Positions 41,209 to 52,801 of a stretch of DNA of 64,000 nt are shown here, in pieces. The translations under genes and the position numbers were made by a program. Each line of letters starts with the position of its first letter. The first letter of the stretch is position 1. A model generated the notes under the pieces. It was not told the DNA's origin. It worked only from the letters and a program-made list of their open reading frames with translations, and did no database searches. Source of the stretch: Episyrphus balteatus (taxonomy: Eukaryota > Arthropoda > Insecta > Diptera > Syrphidae); the NCBI RefSeq assembly GCF_945859705.1, contig NC_079136.1:96905120-96969119 (forward strand), read 5' to 3'.

Positions 41209-41304
41209 ATGGATGATTTGAATGTGAAGCAGCTGCAAGAAGAACTTAGAAAGAGAAGTCTTCCCATTGGTGGCTCCAAAAGGGTCCTAATATTAAAAGA
41301 ATGA
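41209..41304 (+). pseudogene. SAP-motif mini-ORF (31 codons)
   Basis: ATG at 41,209 opens a 31-codon frame dominated by one SAP motif: DDLNVKQLQEELRKRSLPIG followed by GSKRVLILKE, with the Leu spacing and the Gly before the second helix typical of SAP DNA-binding motifs. It ends in TGA. It is probably the surviving Gag N-terminus of a retroelement, since the intact element at 17.9 kb also begins with SAP. Its duplicate is at 53,179-53,274. Confidence 0.65.
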
Positions 41305-41373
41305 ACGACTAGGATAAACACCTGAACACAAGCGAAACTATAACGCAATCCAACGACAATATGAATCAACACA

Positions 41374-41664
41374 TTGGAAATTGAAGCAAACGCCCGAAGT
41401 ACAGCAACTATTTCAGACTCCGCTTATTACCACAAAGATAGCAAAAAGTATGCACCTCTATTAGATTCTGGAAGTGAGGAAACAATTATAACAAAACAAG
41501 TAGCAACATATATATGTGGAGAACAGCATCTCATCGAGAAAAAGAATAGTCTTTATGACACCATCAACATAGACCATTTGAGACCGTTCACCAAATCCAC
41601 TAAAGGCAATTCATACCTAATAGTGGATGCATTCATCAAATATACCAGACAAAATTCATTTTGA
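41374..41664 (+). pseudogene. Protease-integrase fusion relic, copy 1
   Basis: The frame joins a protease active-site segment (YAPLLDSGSEETIITKQVA, DSGS in place of DTGS) directly to an integrase core start (LYDTINIDHLRPF, then NSYLIVDAFIKYTR) containing the first catalytic Asp. RT, RNase H and the integrase zinc region are missing, so an internal deletion brought them together in frame. A stop follows the core start. The same fusion occurs at 42,246-42,470, so the deletion preceded the tandem duplication. Duplicated at 53,344-53,634. Confidence 0.75.
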
Positions 41665-41691
41665 ATTTCCAGACAGAAACTTTTTACCTGT

Positions 41692-41877
41692 TTGGAGGAG
41701 GCTGCAAAAGTTGAAGATCAAGATAACGATGCAGAAGGCGCGCAAGAGAAAGAAGAAGATGAGGAAGAGGAGGACGATCAACAAGTTATGATCGTTAGAA
41801 ATGCAGCCGACTCTAGCGGTTTGGTGTTAGAAACCGAAACTAGAGAAAGACCAACCATATACAATTCGGTAGTGTAA
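41692..41877 (+). pseudogene. Acidic Pol/Gag C-terminal tail, copy 1
   Basis: About 60 codons of strongly acidic sequence (EDQDNDAEGAQEKEEDEEEE) ending in RPTIYNSVV and a stop. It corresponds to the start of the longer tail at 42,500-42,814. Similar acidic tails follow integrases of gypsy elements, e.g. the relic at 62.8 kb. Function unknown. Duplicated at 53,662-53,847. Confidence 0.55.
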
Positions 41878-42245
41878 GCTCTCTTTTTAAATACAAAGAA
41901 AAAAAAGATATTGAATGGCTGTCGGTGAAGGGTAGCCTATGTGTACGTGTGTGGATGAAGCAACGCTTCTCGAGTTCATCCCTCTCATTTTTTCATTCGA
42001 TTATAAGTAGTGAGGCAGAACGGATGTAAAAGGATCAACAAAGCAATAAATTGTGTAAAAAAATAAATAAAAAGTGTTTTCTTTTAACAAGTTAAAGACT
42101 GGATTAAAATTCTGAAGTGGGATATTATCCAAAATCAGTGACATAAAGAAACAAAATATAATTAAAACAAACAAAAGAGTGTAAATATACATGTGTATAT
42201 ATTTTAAGAAAAAACAAATAGAGATAAAGCCCTCGCGAAACAAAG
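41878..42245. other. Non-coding spacer between tandem fusion relics
   Basis: No gene. AATAAATTGTG and AATAAATAAAAAGTG near 42,042-42,075 are polyadenylation-like, so this may be a degraded LTR or leader. It is duplicated at 53,848-54,215. Confidence 0.4.
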
Positions 42246-42470
42246 ATGGCAAAAAGTATGCACCTCTATTAGATTCTGGAATTGAGGAAACAATTATAAC
42301 AAAACAAGTAGCAACATATATATGTGGAGAACAGCATCTCATCGAGAAAAAGAATAGTCTTTATGACACCATCAACATAGACCATTTGAGACCGTTCACC
42401 AAATCCACTAAAGGCAATTCATACCTAATAGTGGATGCATTCATCAAATATACCAGACAAAATTCATTTT
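42246..42470 (+). pseudogene. Protease-integrase fusion relic, copy 2
   Basis: Repeats 41,441-41,664 at an 805-bp offset, with DSGI in place of DSGS, so the protease site is altered again. Otherwise the sequence and the deletion junction are the same. Duplicated at 54,216-54,440. Confidence 0.72.
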
Positions 42471-42499
42471 GAATTTCCAGACAGAAACTTTTTACCTGT

Positions 42500-43221
42500 T
42501 TGGAGGAGGCTGCAAACGTTGAAGATCAAGATAACGATGCAGAAGGCGCGCAAGAGAAAGAAGAAGATGAGGAAGAGGAGGACGATCAACAAGTTATGAT
42601 CGTTAGAAATGCAGCCGACTCTAGCGGTTTGGTGTTAGAAACCGAAACTAGAGAAAGACCAACCATATACAATTCGGTAGCAAATTCTCACACGAATGAT
42701 GATGGAGATTATAATAGAAGAAGTTCTGAATTTGTTACAATATGGAAGACGTATGTAGAAACAATAGTGATGATTATGATGAAACGTCTAAAAATGATTC
42801 ATCAAGTTATCTAGTAAGAGGAATAGTTGAGAGTTTAGACGACGACGAAGATGATGAAGACAAAAGCGATGCTGACGACGAAGAAGAAGAAGCAAACGAC
42901 AGAGAAACTCTGTCGGTAGTAGCAGTACAAGAATATGAAGGTCAGCAACATCGTGGACAAAGTACGCAGAACAGTGAACAACTCCAAGCTTCACCGTATA
43001 ATTATGAAACATTTGAAAATCAATTTACTGATTTTCAAGATGTCATATTCGGAAGAACATATAATGCACCCGATGGATCAATAATAGTATCCGTGGTTAT
43101 TTATTCCCCAGCTATAACAAGAGTTATCTATAGGGAGAATACTATATTCTTCGCATCTTATTGGAACAATAGGGCCCCTTTTTATTGGCCTGGATATGGA
43201 AGATGTTGTGTTAGACATTAA
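42500..43221 (+). pseudogene. Acidic ORF and array-founder 3' ORF
   Basis: Two overlapping frames: 42,500-42,814 continues the acidic tail, and 42,742-43,221 (159 codons) starts MEDVCRNNSDDYDE. The second has another acidic block (DDDEDDEDKSDADDEEEE) and then a distinctive C-terminus: SPYNYETFENQFTDFQDVIF, IIVSVVIYSPAITRVIYR and SYWNNRAPFYWPGYGR. I do not recognise this domain. The part from 42,945 (GCAACATCGTGG) onward is the founder of the tandem array. In copy 1 the frame runs into an LTR at 43,204 (ending CCVRH). In copy 2 (54,712-55,185) it ends naturally as RYYF and stop. Confidence 0.6.
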
Positions 43222-44176
43222 TCTATTATGTCTCACACTAACCATAATCCTCCACAATAATTTAATTCATTCATTCAAGGGCACCAAGAGTAATTCGCTT
43301 TGCAAACAAAACAAACGAATTACACAAATTAATTGGGCCAACAACAATTGTAAACACCTGACCAATGATCCAACTTCAATAATAAGTTGAAGCGACGGCA
43401 GGTCGACGATCCGGTGACAAAACAAACTGGATCGTCACAATTAAAATAAACAAAAGAAAACTGCTGATGGGTCATATTGGAAATTGAGTGTTGATGGCTC
43501 AAATTGCGGATGACGCAAAGTAAGGTAAAACAAATTAAGTAGGTATAATTTAAATATATGTAGATTAATAAATAATAAGCAAAGAATTGCCCAAAATTGC
43601 AATGTATGCAATATCAGTTTTGTAATTGGGTAATTCTTTGTATTTCAATTTAATTAGCAATAAAATAAAGTATTACCCAAGATTGCGATGTAAGCAATCT
43701 TAGTTTTGTAATTGGGTAATACTTTATATTGTATACTTTAGTCGTATAAGTATTAGTGTGTAATATTAAAATGAAATTGTATAAATAGTATAAGAATTAT
43801 TAAGAAAAGTGTCAGTCTTGATAACTACACTGGGAGGAACCTTTATTCTCGCATCCGAATATTCTCAAGGAACCTTTATTCTCGTATCCGAATATTCTCA
43901 AGGAACCTTTATTCTCGTATCCGATTATTCTCAAACAATAAATGTAAGAAAAGTTTATAAACACATTAATTAATTTTTTATTTTCTTGTTTTCAGGAAGT
44001 GGGCCTTAGTTGCCTCCAAATAACTGGCCCCCAGTGTGCCTAACAACTGGAAAATAGGGAACTTTAGGGAAATTATCTTGGAAAGGGAGAGGAACCCATT
44101 TGTCGGGTTCACATCCCCTGCCTTTACGGCAAATCCATCATATTAATATTCGTTACGTATGAAAGATTACGTAACA
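43204..44176 (+). mobile_element. Hairpin-family LTR in array (973 bp)
   Basis: Same ends as the solo LTR at 9,098, but the flanks (GAAGA left, GCAAC right) are not a target duplication. Twin hairpins lie at 43,580-43,640 and 43,667-43,725. Three copies of a 33-bp repeat (AGGAACCTTTATTCTC...) lie at 43,835-43,933. It sits between the founder ORF and the first tandem unit. Confidence 0.88.
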
Positions 44177-47100
44177 GCAACATCGTGGACAAAGTAGGCA
44201 GAACAGTGAACAACTCCAAGCTTCACCGTATAATTATGAAACATTTGAAAATCAATTTACTGATTTTCAAGATGTCATATTCGGAAGAACATATAATGCA
44301 CCCGATGGATCAATAATAGTATCCGTGGTCATTTATTCCCCAGCTATAACAAGAGTTATCTATAGGCTACTGCCATTTAAACTGGACTGTCAGGACTTCT
44401 TCTTTGTATTAGCTAAGTCCGTCATCGAAAACATATATTCTTGCTTCATTCGATTAAGTATTGTTCGTCTGCAACTGAGCTCTCATCAATTTACTTACAT
44501 ACTTCGTAACATATAAAACTGCTGTCTTTTTCGTGTTTATCCTTCAAAATATTCGACCATGCAAAAGATGCATGCAACATCGTGGACAAAGTAGGCAGAA
44601 CAGTGAACAACTCCAAGCTTCACCGTATAATTATGAAACATTTGAAAATCAATTTACTGATTTTCAAGATGTCATATTCGGAAGAACATATAATGCACCC
44701 GATGGATCAATAATAGTATCCGTGGTCATTTATTCCCCAGCTATAACAAGAGTTATCTATAGGGAGAATACTATATTCTTCGCATCTTATTGGAACAATA
44801 GGGCCCCTTTTTATTGGCCTGGATATGGAAGATATTACTTCTAAGAAAAGCAAAGTTTTTAGAATTAATCTTATTTTGTTTACCGTATCTCAAGTGAGGC
44901 TGACTTCGGAAAACGTCGATTAATTTGTTAGACATGCTTATTCTTTGCAACTATGTTCGACAGCTGTTTGCTACTGCCATTTAAACTGGACTGTCAGGAC
45001 TTCTTCTTTGTATTAGCTAAGTCCGTCATCGAAAACATATATTCTTGCTTCATTCGATTAAGTATTGTTCATCTGCAACTGAGCTCTCATCAATTTACTT
45101 ATGTACTTCGTAACATATAAAACTGCTGTCTTTTTCGTGTTTATCCTTCAAAATATTCGACCATGCAAAAGATGCATGCAACATCGTGGACAAAGTAGGC
45201 AGAACAGTGAACAACTCCAAGCTTCACCGTATAATTATGAAACATTTGAAAATCAATTTACTGATTTTCAAGATGTCATATTCGGAAGAACATATAATGC
45301 ACCCGATGGATCAATAATAGTATCCGTGGTCATTTATTCCCCAGCTATAACAAGAGTTATCTATAGGCTACTGCCATTTAAACTGGACTGTCAGGACTTC
45401 TTCTTTGTATTAGCTAAGTCCGTCATCGAAAACATATATTCTTGCTTCATTCGATTAAGTATTGTTCGTCTGCAACTGAGCTCTCATCAATTTACTTACA
45501 TACTTCGTAACATATAAAACTGCTGTCTTTTTCGTGTTTATCCTTCAAAATATTCGACCATGCAAAAGATGCATGCAACATCGTGGACAAAGTAGGCAGA
45601 ACAGTGAACAACTCCAAGCTTCACCGTATAATTATGAAACATTTGAAAATCAATTTACTGATTTTCAAGATGTCATATTCGGAAGAACATATAATGCACC
45701 CGATGGATCAATAATAGTATCCGTGGTCATTTATTCCCCAGCTATAACAAGAGTTATCTATAGGCTACTGCCATTTAAACTGGACTGTCAGGACTTCTTC
45801 TTTGTATTAGCTAAGTCCGTCATCGAAAACATATATTCTTGCTTCATTCGATTAAGTATTGTTCATCTGCAACTGAGCTCTCATCAATTTACTTACATAC
45901 TTCGTAACATATAAAACTGCTGTCTTTTTCGTGTTTATCCTTCAAAATATTCGACCATGCAAAAGATGCATGCAACATCGTGGACAAAGTAGGCAGAACA
46001 GTGAACAACTCCAAGCTTCACCGTATAGTTATGAAACATTTGAAAATCAATTTACTGATTTTCAAGATGTCATATTCGGAAGAACATATAATGCACCCGA
46101 TGGATCAATAATAGTATCCGTGGTCATTTATTCCCCAGCTATAACAAGAGTTATCTATAGGGAGAATACTATATTCTTCGCATCTTATTGGAACAATAGG
46201 GCCCCTTTTTATTGGCCTGGATATGGAAGATATTACTTCTAAGAAAAGCAAAGTTTTTAGAATTAATCTTATTTTGTTTACCGTATCTCAAGTGAGGCTG
46301 ACTTCGGAAAACGTCGATTAATTTGTTAGACATGCTTATTCTTTGCAACTATGTTCGACAGCTGTTTGCTACTGCCATTTAAACTGGACTGTCAGGACTT
46401 CTTCTTTGTATTAGCTAAGTCCGTCATCGAAAACATATATTCTTGCTTCATTCGATTAAGTATTGTTCATCTGCAACTGAGCTCTCATCAATTTACTTAT
46501 GTACTTCGTAACATATAAAACTGCTGTCTTTTTCGTGTTTATCCTTCAAAATATTCGACCATGCAAAAGATGCATGCAACATCGTGGACAAAGTAGGCAG
46601 AACAGTGAACAACTCCAAGCTTCACCGTATAATTATGAAACATTTGAAAATCAATTTACTGATTTTCAAGATGTCATATTCGGAAGAACATATAATGCAC
46701 CCGATGGATCAATAATAGTATCCGTGGTCATTTATTCCCCAGCTATAACAAGAGTTATCTATAGGGAGAATACTATATTCTTCGCATCTTATTGGAACAA
46801 TAGGGCCCCTTTTTATTGGCCTGGATATGGAAGATATTACTTCTAAGAAAAGCAAAGTTTTTAGAATTTATCTTATTTTGTTTACCTGACTTCGGAAAAC
46901 GTCGATTAATTTGTTAGACATGCTTATTCTTTGCAACTATGTTCGACAGCTGTTTGCTACTGCCATTTAAACTGGACTGTCAGGACTTCTTCTTTGTATT
47001 AGCTAAGTCCGTCAACGAAAACATATATTCTTGCTTCATTCGATTAAGTATTGTTCATCTGCAACTGAGCTCTCATCAATTTACTTATGTACTTCGTAAC

Positions 47101-50100
47101 ATATAAAACTGCTGTCTTTTTCGTGTTTATCCTTCAAAATATTCGACCATGCAAAAGATGCATGCAACATCGTGGACAAAGTAGGCAGAACAGTGAACAA
47201 CTCCAAGCTTCACCGTATAATTATGAAACATTTGAAAATCAATTTACTGATTTTCAAGATGTCATATTCGGAAGAACATATAATGCACCCGATGGATCAA
47301 TAATAGTATCCGTGGTCATTTATTCCCCAGCTATAACAAGAGTTATCTATAGGGAGAATACTATATTCTTCGCATCTTATTGGAACAATAGGGCCCCTTT
47401 TTATTGGCCTGGATATGGAAGATATTACTTCTAAGAAAAGCAAAGTTTTTAGAATTTATCTTATTTTGTTTACCTGACTTCGGAAAACGTCGATTAATTT
47501 GTTAGACATGCTTATTCTTTGCAACTATGTTCGACAGCTGTTTGCTACTGCCATTTAAACTGGACTGTCAGGACTTCTTCTTTGTATTAGCTAAGTCCGT
47601 CATCGAAAACATATATTCTTGCTTCATTCGATTAAGTATTGTTCGTCTGCAACTGAGCTCTCATCAATTTACTTACATACTTCGTAACATATAAAACTGC
47701 TGTCTTTTTCGTGTTTATCCTTCAAAATATTCGACCATGCAAAAGATGCATGCAACATCGTGGACAAAGTAGGCAGAACAGTGAACAACTCCAAGCTTCA
47801 CCGTATAATTATGAAACATTTGAAAATCAATTTACTGATTTTCAATATGTCATATTCGGAAGAATATATAATGCACCCGATGGATCAATAAAAGTATCCG
47901 TGGTCATTTATTCCCCATCTATAACAAGAGTTATCTATAGGCTACTGCCATTTAAACTGGACTGTCAGGACTTCTTCTTTGTATTAGCTAAGTCCGTCAT
48001 CGAAAACATATATTCTTGCTTCATTCGATTAAGTATTGTTCATCTGCAACTGAGCTCTCATCAATTTACTTACATACTTCGTAACATATAAAACCGCTGT
48101 CTTTTTCGTGTTTATCCTTCAAAATATTCGACCATGCAAAAGATGCATGCAACATCGTGGACAAAGTAGGCAGAACAGTGAACAACTCCAAGCTTCACCG
48201 TATAATTATGAAACATTTGAAAATCAATTTACTGATTTTCAAGATGTCATATTCGGAAGAACATATAATGCACCCGATGGATCAATAATAGTATCCGTGG
48301 TCATTTATTCCCCAGCTATAACAAGAGTTATCTATAGGCTACTGCCATTTAAACTGGACTGTCAGGACTTCTTCTTTGTATTAGCTAAGTCCGTCATCGA
48401 AAACATATATTCTTGCTTCATTCGATTAAGTATTGTTCATCTGCAACTGAGCTCTCATCAATTTACTTACATACTTCGTAACATATAAAACCGCTGTCTT
48501 TTTCGTGTTTATCCTTCAAAATATTCGACCATGCAAAAGATGCATGCAACATCGTGGACAAAGTAGGCAGAACAGTGAACAACTCCAAGCTTCACCGTAT
48601 AATTATGAAACATTTGAAAATCAATTTACTGATTTTCAAGATGTCATATTCGGAAGAACATATAATGCACCCGATGGATCAATAATAGTATCCGTGGTCA
48701 TTTATTCCCCAGCTATAACAAGAGTTATCTATAGGCTACTGCCATTTAAACTGGACTGTCAGGACTTCTTCTTTGTATTAGCTAAGTCCGTCATCGAAAA
48801 CATATATTCTTGCTTCATTCGATTAAGTATTGTTCATCTGCAACTGAGCTCTCATCAATTTACTTACATACTTCGTAACATATAAAACCGCTGTCTTTTT
48901 CGTGTTTATCCTTCAAAATATTCGACCATGCAAAAGATGCATGCAACATCGTGGACAAAGTAGGCAGAACAGTGAACAACTCCAAGCTTCACCGTATAGT
49001 TATGAAACATTTGAAAATCAATTTACTGATTTTCAAGATGTCATATTCGGAAGAACATATAATGCACCCGATGGATCAATAATAGTATCCGTGGTCATTT
49101 ATTCCCCAGCTATAACAAGAGTTATCTATAGGCTACTGCCATTTAAACTGGACTGTCAGGACTTCTTCTTTGTATTAGCTAAGTCCGTCATCGAAAACAT
49201 ATATTCTTGCTTCATTCGATTAAGTATTGTTCATCTGCAACTGAGCTCTCATCAATTTACTTACATACTTCGTAACATATAAAACTGCTGTCTTTTTCGT
49301 GTTTATCCTTCAAAATATTCGACCATGCAAAAGATGCATGCAACATCGTGGACAAAGTAGGCAGAACAGTGAACAACTCCAAGCTTCACCGTATAGTTAT
49401 GAAACATTTGAAAATCAATTTACTGATTTTCAAGATGTCATATTCGGAAGAACATATAATGCACCCGATGGATCAATAATAGTATCCGTGGTCATTTATT
49501 CCCCAGCTATAACAAGAGTTATCTATAGGGAGAATACTATATTCTTCGCATCTTATTGGAACAATAGGGCCCCTTTTTATTGGCCTGGATATGGAAGATA
49601 TTACTTCTAAGAAAAGCAAAGTTTTTTGAATTTATCTTATTTTGTCTACCTGACTTCGGAAAACGTCGATTAATTTGTTAGACATGCTTATTCTTTGCAA
49701 CTATGTTCGACAGCTGTTTGCTACTGCCACTTAAACTGAACTGTCAGGACTTCTTCTTTGTATTAGCTAAGTCCGTCATCGAAAACATATATTCTTGCTT
49801 CATTCGATTAAGTATTGTTCATCTGCAACTGAGCTCTCATCAATTTACTTATGTACTTCGTAACATATAAAACTGCTGTCTTTTTCGTGTTTATCCTTCA
49901 AAATATTCGACCATGCAAAAGATGCATGCAACATCGTGGACAAAGTAGGCAGAACAGTGAACAACTCCAAGCTTCACCGTATAATTATGAAACATTTGAA
50001 AATCAATTTACTGATTTTCAAGATGTCATATTCGGAAGAACATATAATGCACCCGATGGATCAATAATAGTATCCGTGGTCATTTATTCCCCAGCTATAA

Positions 50101-51187
50101 CAAGAGTTATCTATAGGGAGAATACTATATTCTTCGCATCTTATTGGAACAATAGGGCCCCTTTTTATTGGCCTGGGTATGGAAGATATTACTTCTAAGA
50201 AAAGCAAAGTTTTTAGAATTTATCTTATTTTGTTTACCGTATCTCAAGTGAGGCTGACTTCGGAAAACGTCGATTAATCTGTTAGACATGCTTATTCTTT
50301 GCAACTATGTTCGACAGCTGTTTGCTACTGCCATTTAAACTGGACTGTCAGGACTTCTTCTTTGTATTAGCTAAGTCCGTCATCGAAAACATATATTCTT
50401 GCTTCATTCGATTAAGTATTGTTCATCTGCAACTGAGCTCTCATCAATTTACTTATGTACTTCGTAACATATAAAACTGCTGTCTTTTTCGTGTTTATCC
50501 TTCAAAATATTCGACCATGCAAAAGATGCATGCAACATCGTGGACAAAGTAGGCAGAACAGTGAACAACTCCAAGCTTCACCGTATAATTATGAAACATT
50601 TGAAAATCAATTTACTGATTTTCAAGATGTCATATTCGGAAGAACATATAATGCACCCGATGGATCAATAATAGTATCCGTGGTCATTTATTCCCCAGCT
50701 ATAACAAGAGTTATCTATAGGCTACTGCCATTTAAACTGGACTGTCAGGACTTCTTCTTTGTATTAGCTAAGTCCGTCATCGAAAACATATATTCTTGCT
50801 TCATTCGATTAAGTATTGTTCGTCTGCAACTGAGCTCTCATCAATTTACTTACATACTTCGTAACATATAAAACTGCTGTCTTTTTCGTGTTTATCCTTC
50901 AAAATATTCGACCATGCAAAAGATGCATGCAACATCGTGGACAAAGTAGGCAGAACAGTGAACAACTCCAAGCTTCACCGTATAATTATGAAACATTTGA
51001 AAATCAATTTACTGATTTTCAAGATGTCATATTCGGAAGAACATATAATGCACCCGATGGATCAATAATAGTATCCGTGGTCATTTATTCCCCAGCTATA
51101 ACAAGAGTTATCTATAGGGAGAATACTATATTCTTCGCATCTTATTGGAACAATAGGGCCCCTTTTTATTGGCCTGGATATGGAAGA
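44177..51187 (+). repeat. Tandem array block 1 (15 units)
   Basis: Units start with GCAACATCGTGG at 44,177, 44,574, 45,178, 45,575, 45,972, 46,576, 47,164, 47,752, 48,149, 48,546, 48,943, 49,340, 49,928, 50,532 and 50,929. Spacings are 397 (short), 604 (long) or 588 (long lacking a 16-bp CGTATCTCAAGTGAGG). Long units hold an extra 207 bp including the ORF end WNNRAPFYWPGYGRYYF; short units lack it, which fuses the ORF to downstream sequence (RLLPFKLDCQDFFFVLAKS). Because 397 is not a multiple of 3, frames do not run through. The repeated 103-138 codon frames are copies, not independent genes. Confidence 0.95.
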
Positions 51188-52127
51188 TGTTGTGTTAGAC
51201 ATTAATCTATTATGTCTCACACTAACCATAATCCTCCACAATAATTTAATTCATTCATTCAAGGGCACCAAGAGTAATTCGCTTTGCAAACAAAACAAAC
51301 GAATTACACAAATTAATTGGGCCAACAACAATTGTAAACACCTGACCAATGATCCAACTTCAATAATAAGTTGAAGCGACGGCAGGTCGACGATCCGGTG
51401 ACAAAACAAACTGGATCGTCACAATTAAAATAAACAAAAGAAAACTGCTGATGGGTCATATTGGAAATTGAGTGTTGATGGCTCAAATTGCGGATGACGC
51501 AAAGTAAGGTAAAACAAATTAAGTAGGTATAATTTAAATATATGTAGATTAATAAATAATAAGCAAAGAATTGCCCAAAATTGCAATGTATGCAATATTA
51601 GTTTTGTAATTGGGTAATTCTTTGTATTTCAATTTAATTAGCAATAAAATAAAGTATTACCCAAGATTGCGATGTAAGCAATCTTAGTTTTGTAATTGGG
51701 TAATACTTTATATTGTATACTTTAGTCGTATAAGTATTAGTGTGTAATATTAAAATGAAATTGTATAAATAGTATAAGAATTATTAAGAAAAGTGTCAGT
51801 CTTGATAACTACACTGGGAGGAACCTTTATTCTCGTATCCGAATATTCTCAAGGAACCTTTATTCTCGTATCCGATTATTCTCAAACAATAAATGTAAGA
51901 AAAGTTTATAAACACATTAATTAATTTTTTATTTTCTTGTTTTCAGGAAGTGGGCCTTAGTTGCCTCCAAATAACTGGCCCCCAGTGTGCCTAACAACTG
52001 GAAAATAGGGAACTTTAGGGAAATTATCTTGGAAAGGGAGAGGAACCCATTTGTCGGGTTCACATCCCCTGCCTTTACGGCAAATCCATCATATTAATAT
52101 TCGTTACGTATGAAAGACTACGTAACA
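51188..52127 (+). mobile_element. Hairpin-family LTR in array (940 bp)
   Basis: Same junctions as the 43,204 copy on both sides (..ATATGGAAGA before, GCAACATCGTGG after). It has two rather than three 33-bp repeats, which accounts for the length difference. Together with the 43,204 copy it brackets array block 1 as if the array were the interior of an LTR element. Confidence 0.88.
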
Positions 52128-52281
52128 GCAACATCGTGGACAAAGTAGGCAGAACAGTGAACAACTCCAAGCTTCACCGTATAATTATGAAACATTTGAA
52201 AATCAATTTACTGATTTTCAAGATGTCATATTCGGAAGAACATATAATGCACCCGATGGATCAATAATAGTATCCGTGGTC
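52128..52281 (+). repeat. Truncated array unit
   Basis: First 154 bp of a unit, cut after GTATCCGTGGTC, where it joins an internal point of the LTR (AAATTGCGGATG). The identical cut recurs at 60,070. Confidence 0.9.
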
Positions 52282-52801
52282 AAATTGCGGATGACGCAAA
52301 GTAAGGTAAAACAAATTAAGTAGGTATAATTTAAATATAGATTAATAAATAATAAGCAAAGAATTGCCCAAAATTGCAATGAATGCAATATTAGTTTTGT
52401 AATTGGGTAATACTTTATATTGTATACTTTAGTCGTATAAGTATTAGTGTGTAATATTAAAATGAAAATTTATAAATAGTATAAGAATTATTAAGAAAAG
52501 TGTCAGTCTTGATAACTACACTGGGAGGAACCTTTATTCTCGTATCCGATTATTCTCAAACAATAAATGTAAGAAAAGTTTATAAACACATTAATTAATC
52601 TTTTATTTTCTTGTTTTCAGGAAGTGGGCCTTAGTTGCCTCCAAATGACTGGCCCCCATTGTGCCTAACAACTGGAAAATAGGGAACTTTAGGGAAATTA
52701 TCTTGGAAAGGGAGAGGAACGCATTTGTCGGGTTCACATCCCCTGCCTTTACGGCAAATCCATCTTATTAATATAAGTTACGTATGAAAGATTACGTAAC
52801 A
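52282..52801 (+). mobile_element. Partial hairpin-family LTR
   Basis: Starts at position about 298 of the full LTR. One merged hairpin remains (left arm AAAGAATTGCCC of hairpin 1, right arm TTGGGTAATACTTT of hairpin 2), and there is a single 33-bp repeat. It ends CGTAACA and joins the segmental duplication at 52,801. Confidence 0.85.

Larger units (their letters stand above)
40831..43203 (+). repeat. 2,373-bp segmental duplication, copy 1
   Basis: Identical in length and register to 52,801-55,173 (offset 11,970 throughout). The only difference noticed is T at 43,098 against C at 55,068. It contains the end of an LTR, a SAP mini-ORF, two tandem protease-integrase fusion relics and an acidic ORF. 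Copy 1 then enters the hairpin-family LTR, copy 2 enters the tandem array. Confidence 0.93.

Noticed and set aside
43204..44176. Simple LTR insertion into the array
   Set aside because: Flanks GAAGA and GCAAC do not form a target duplication, and the same junctions recur, so amplification as part of a composite is more likely.
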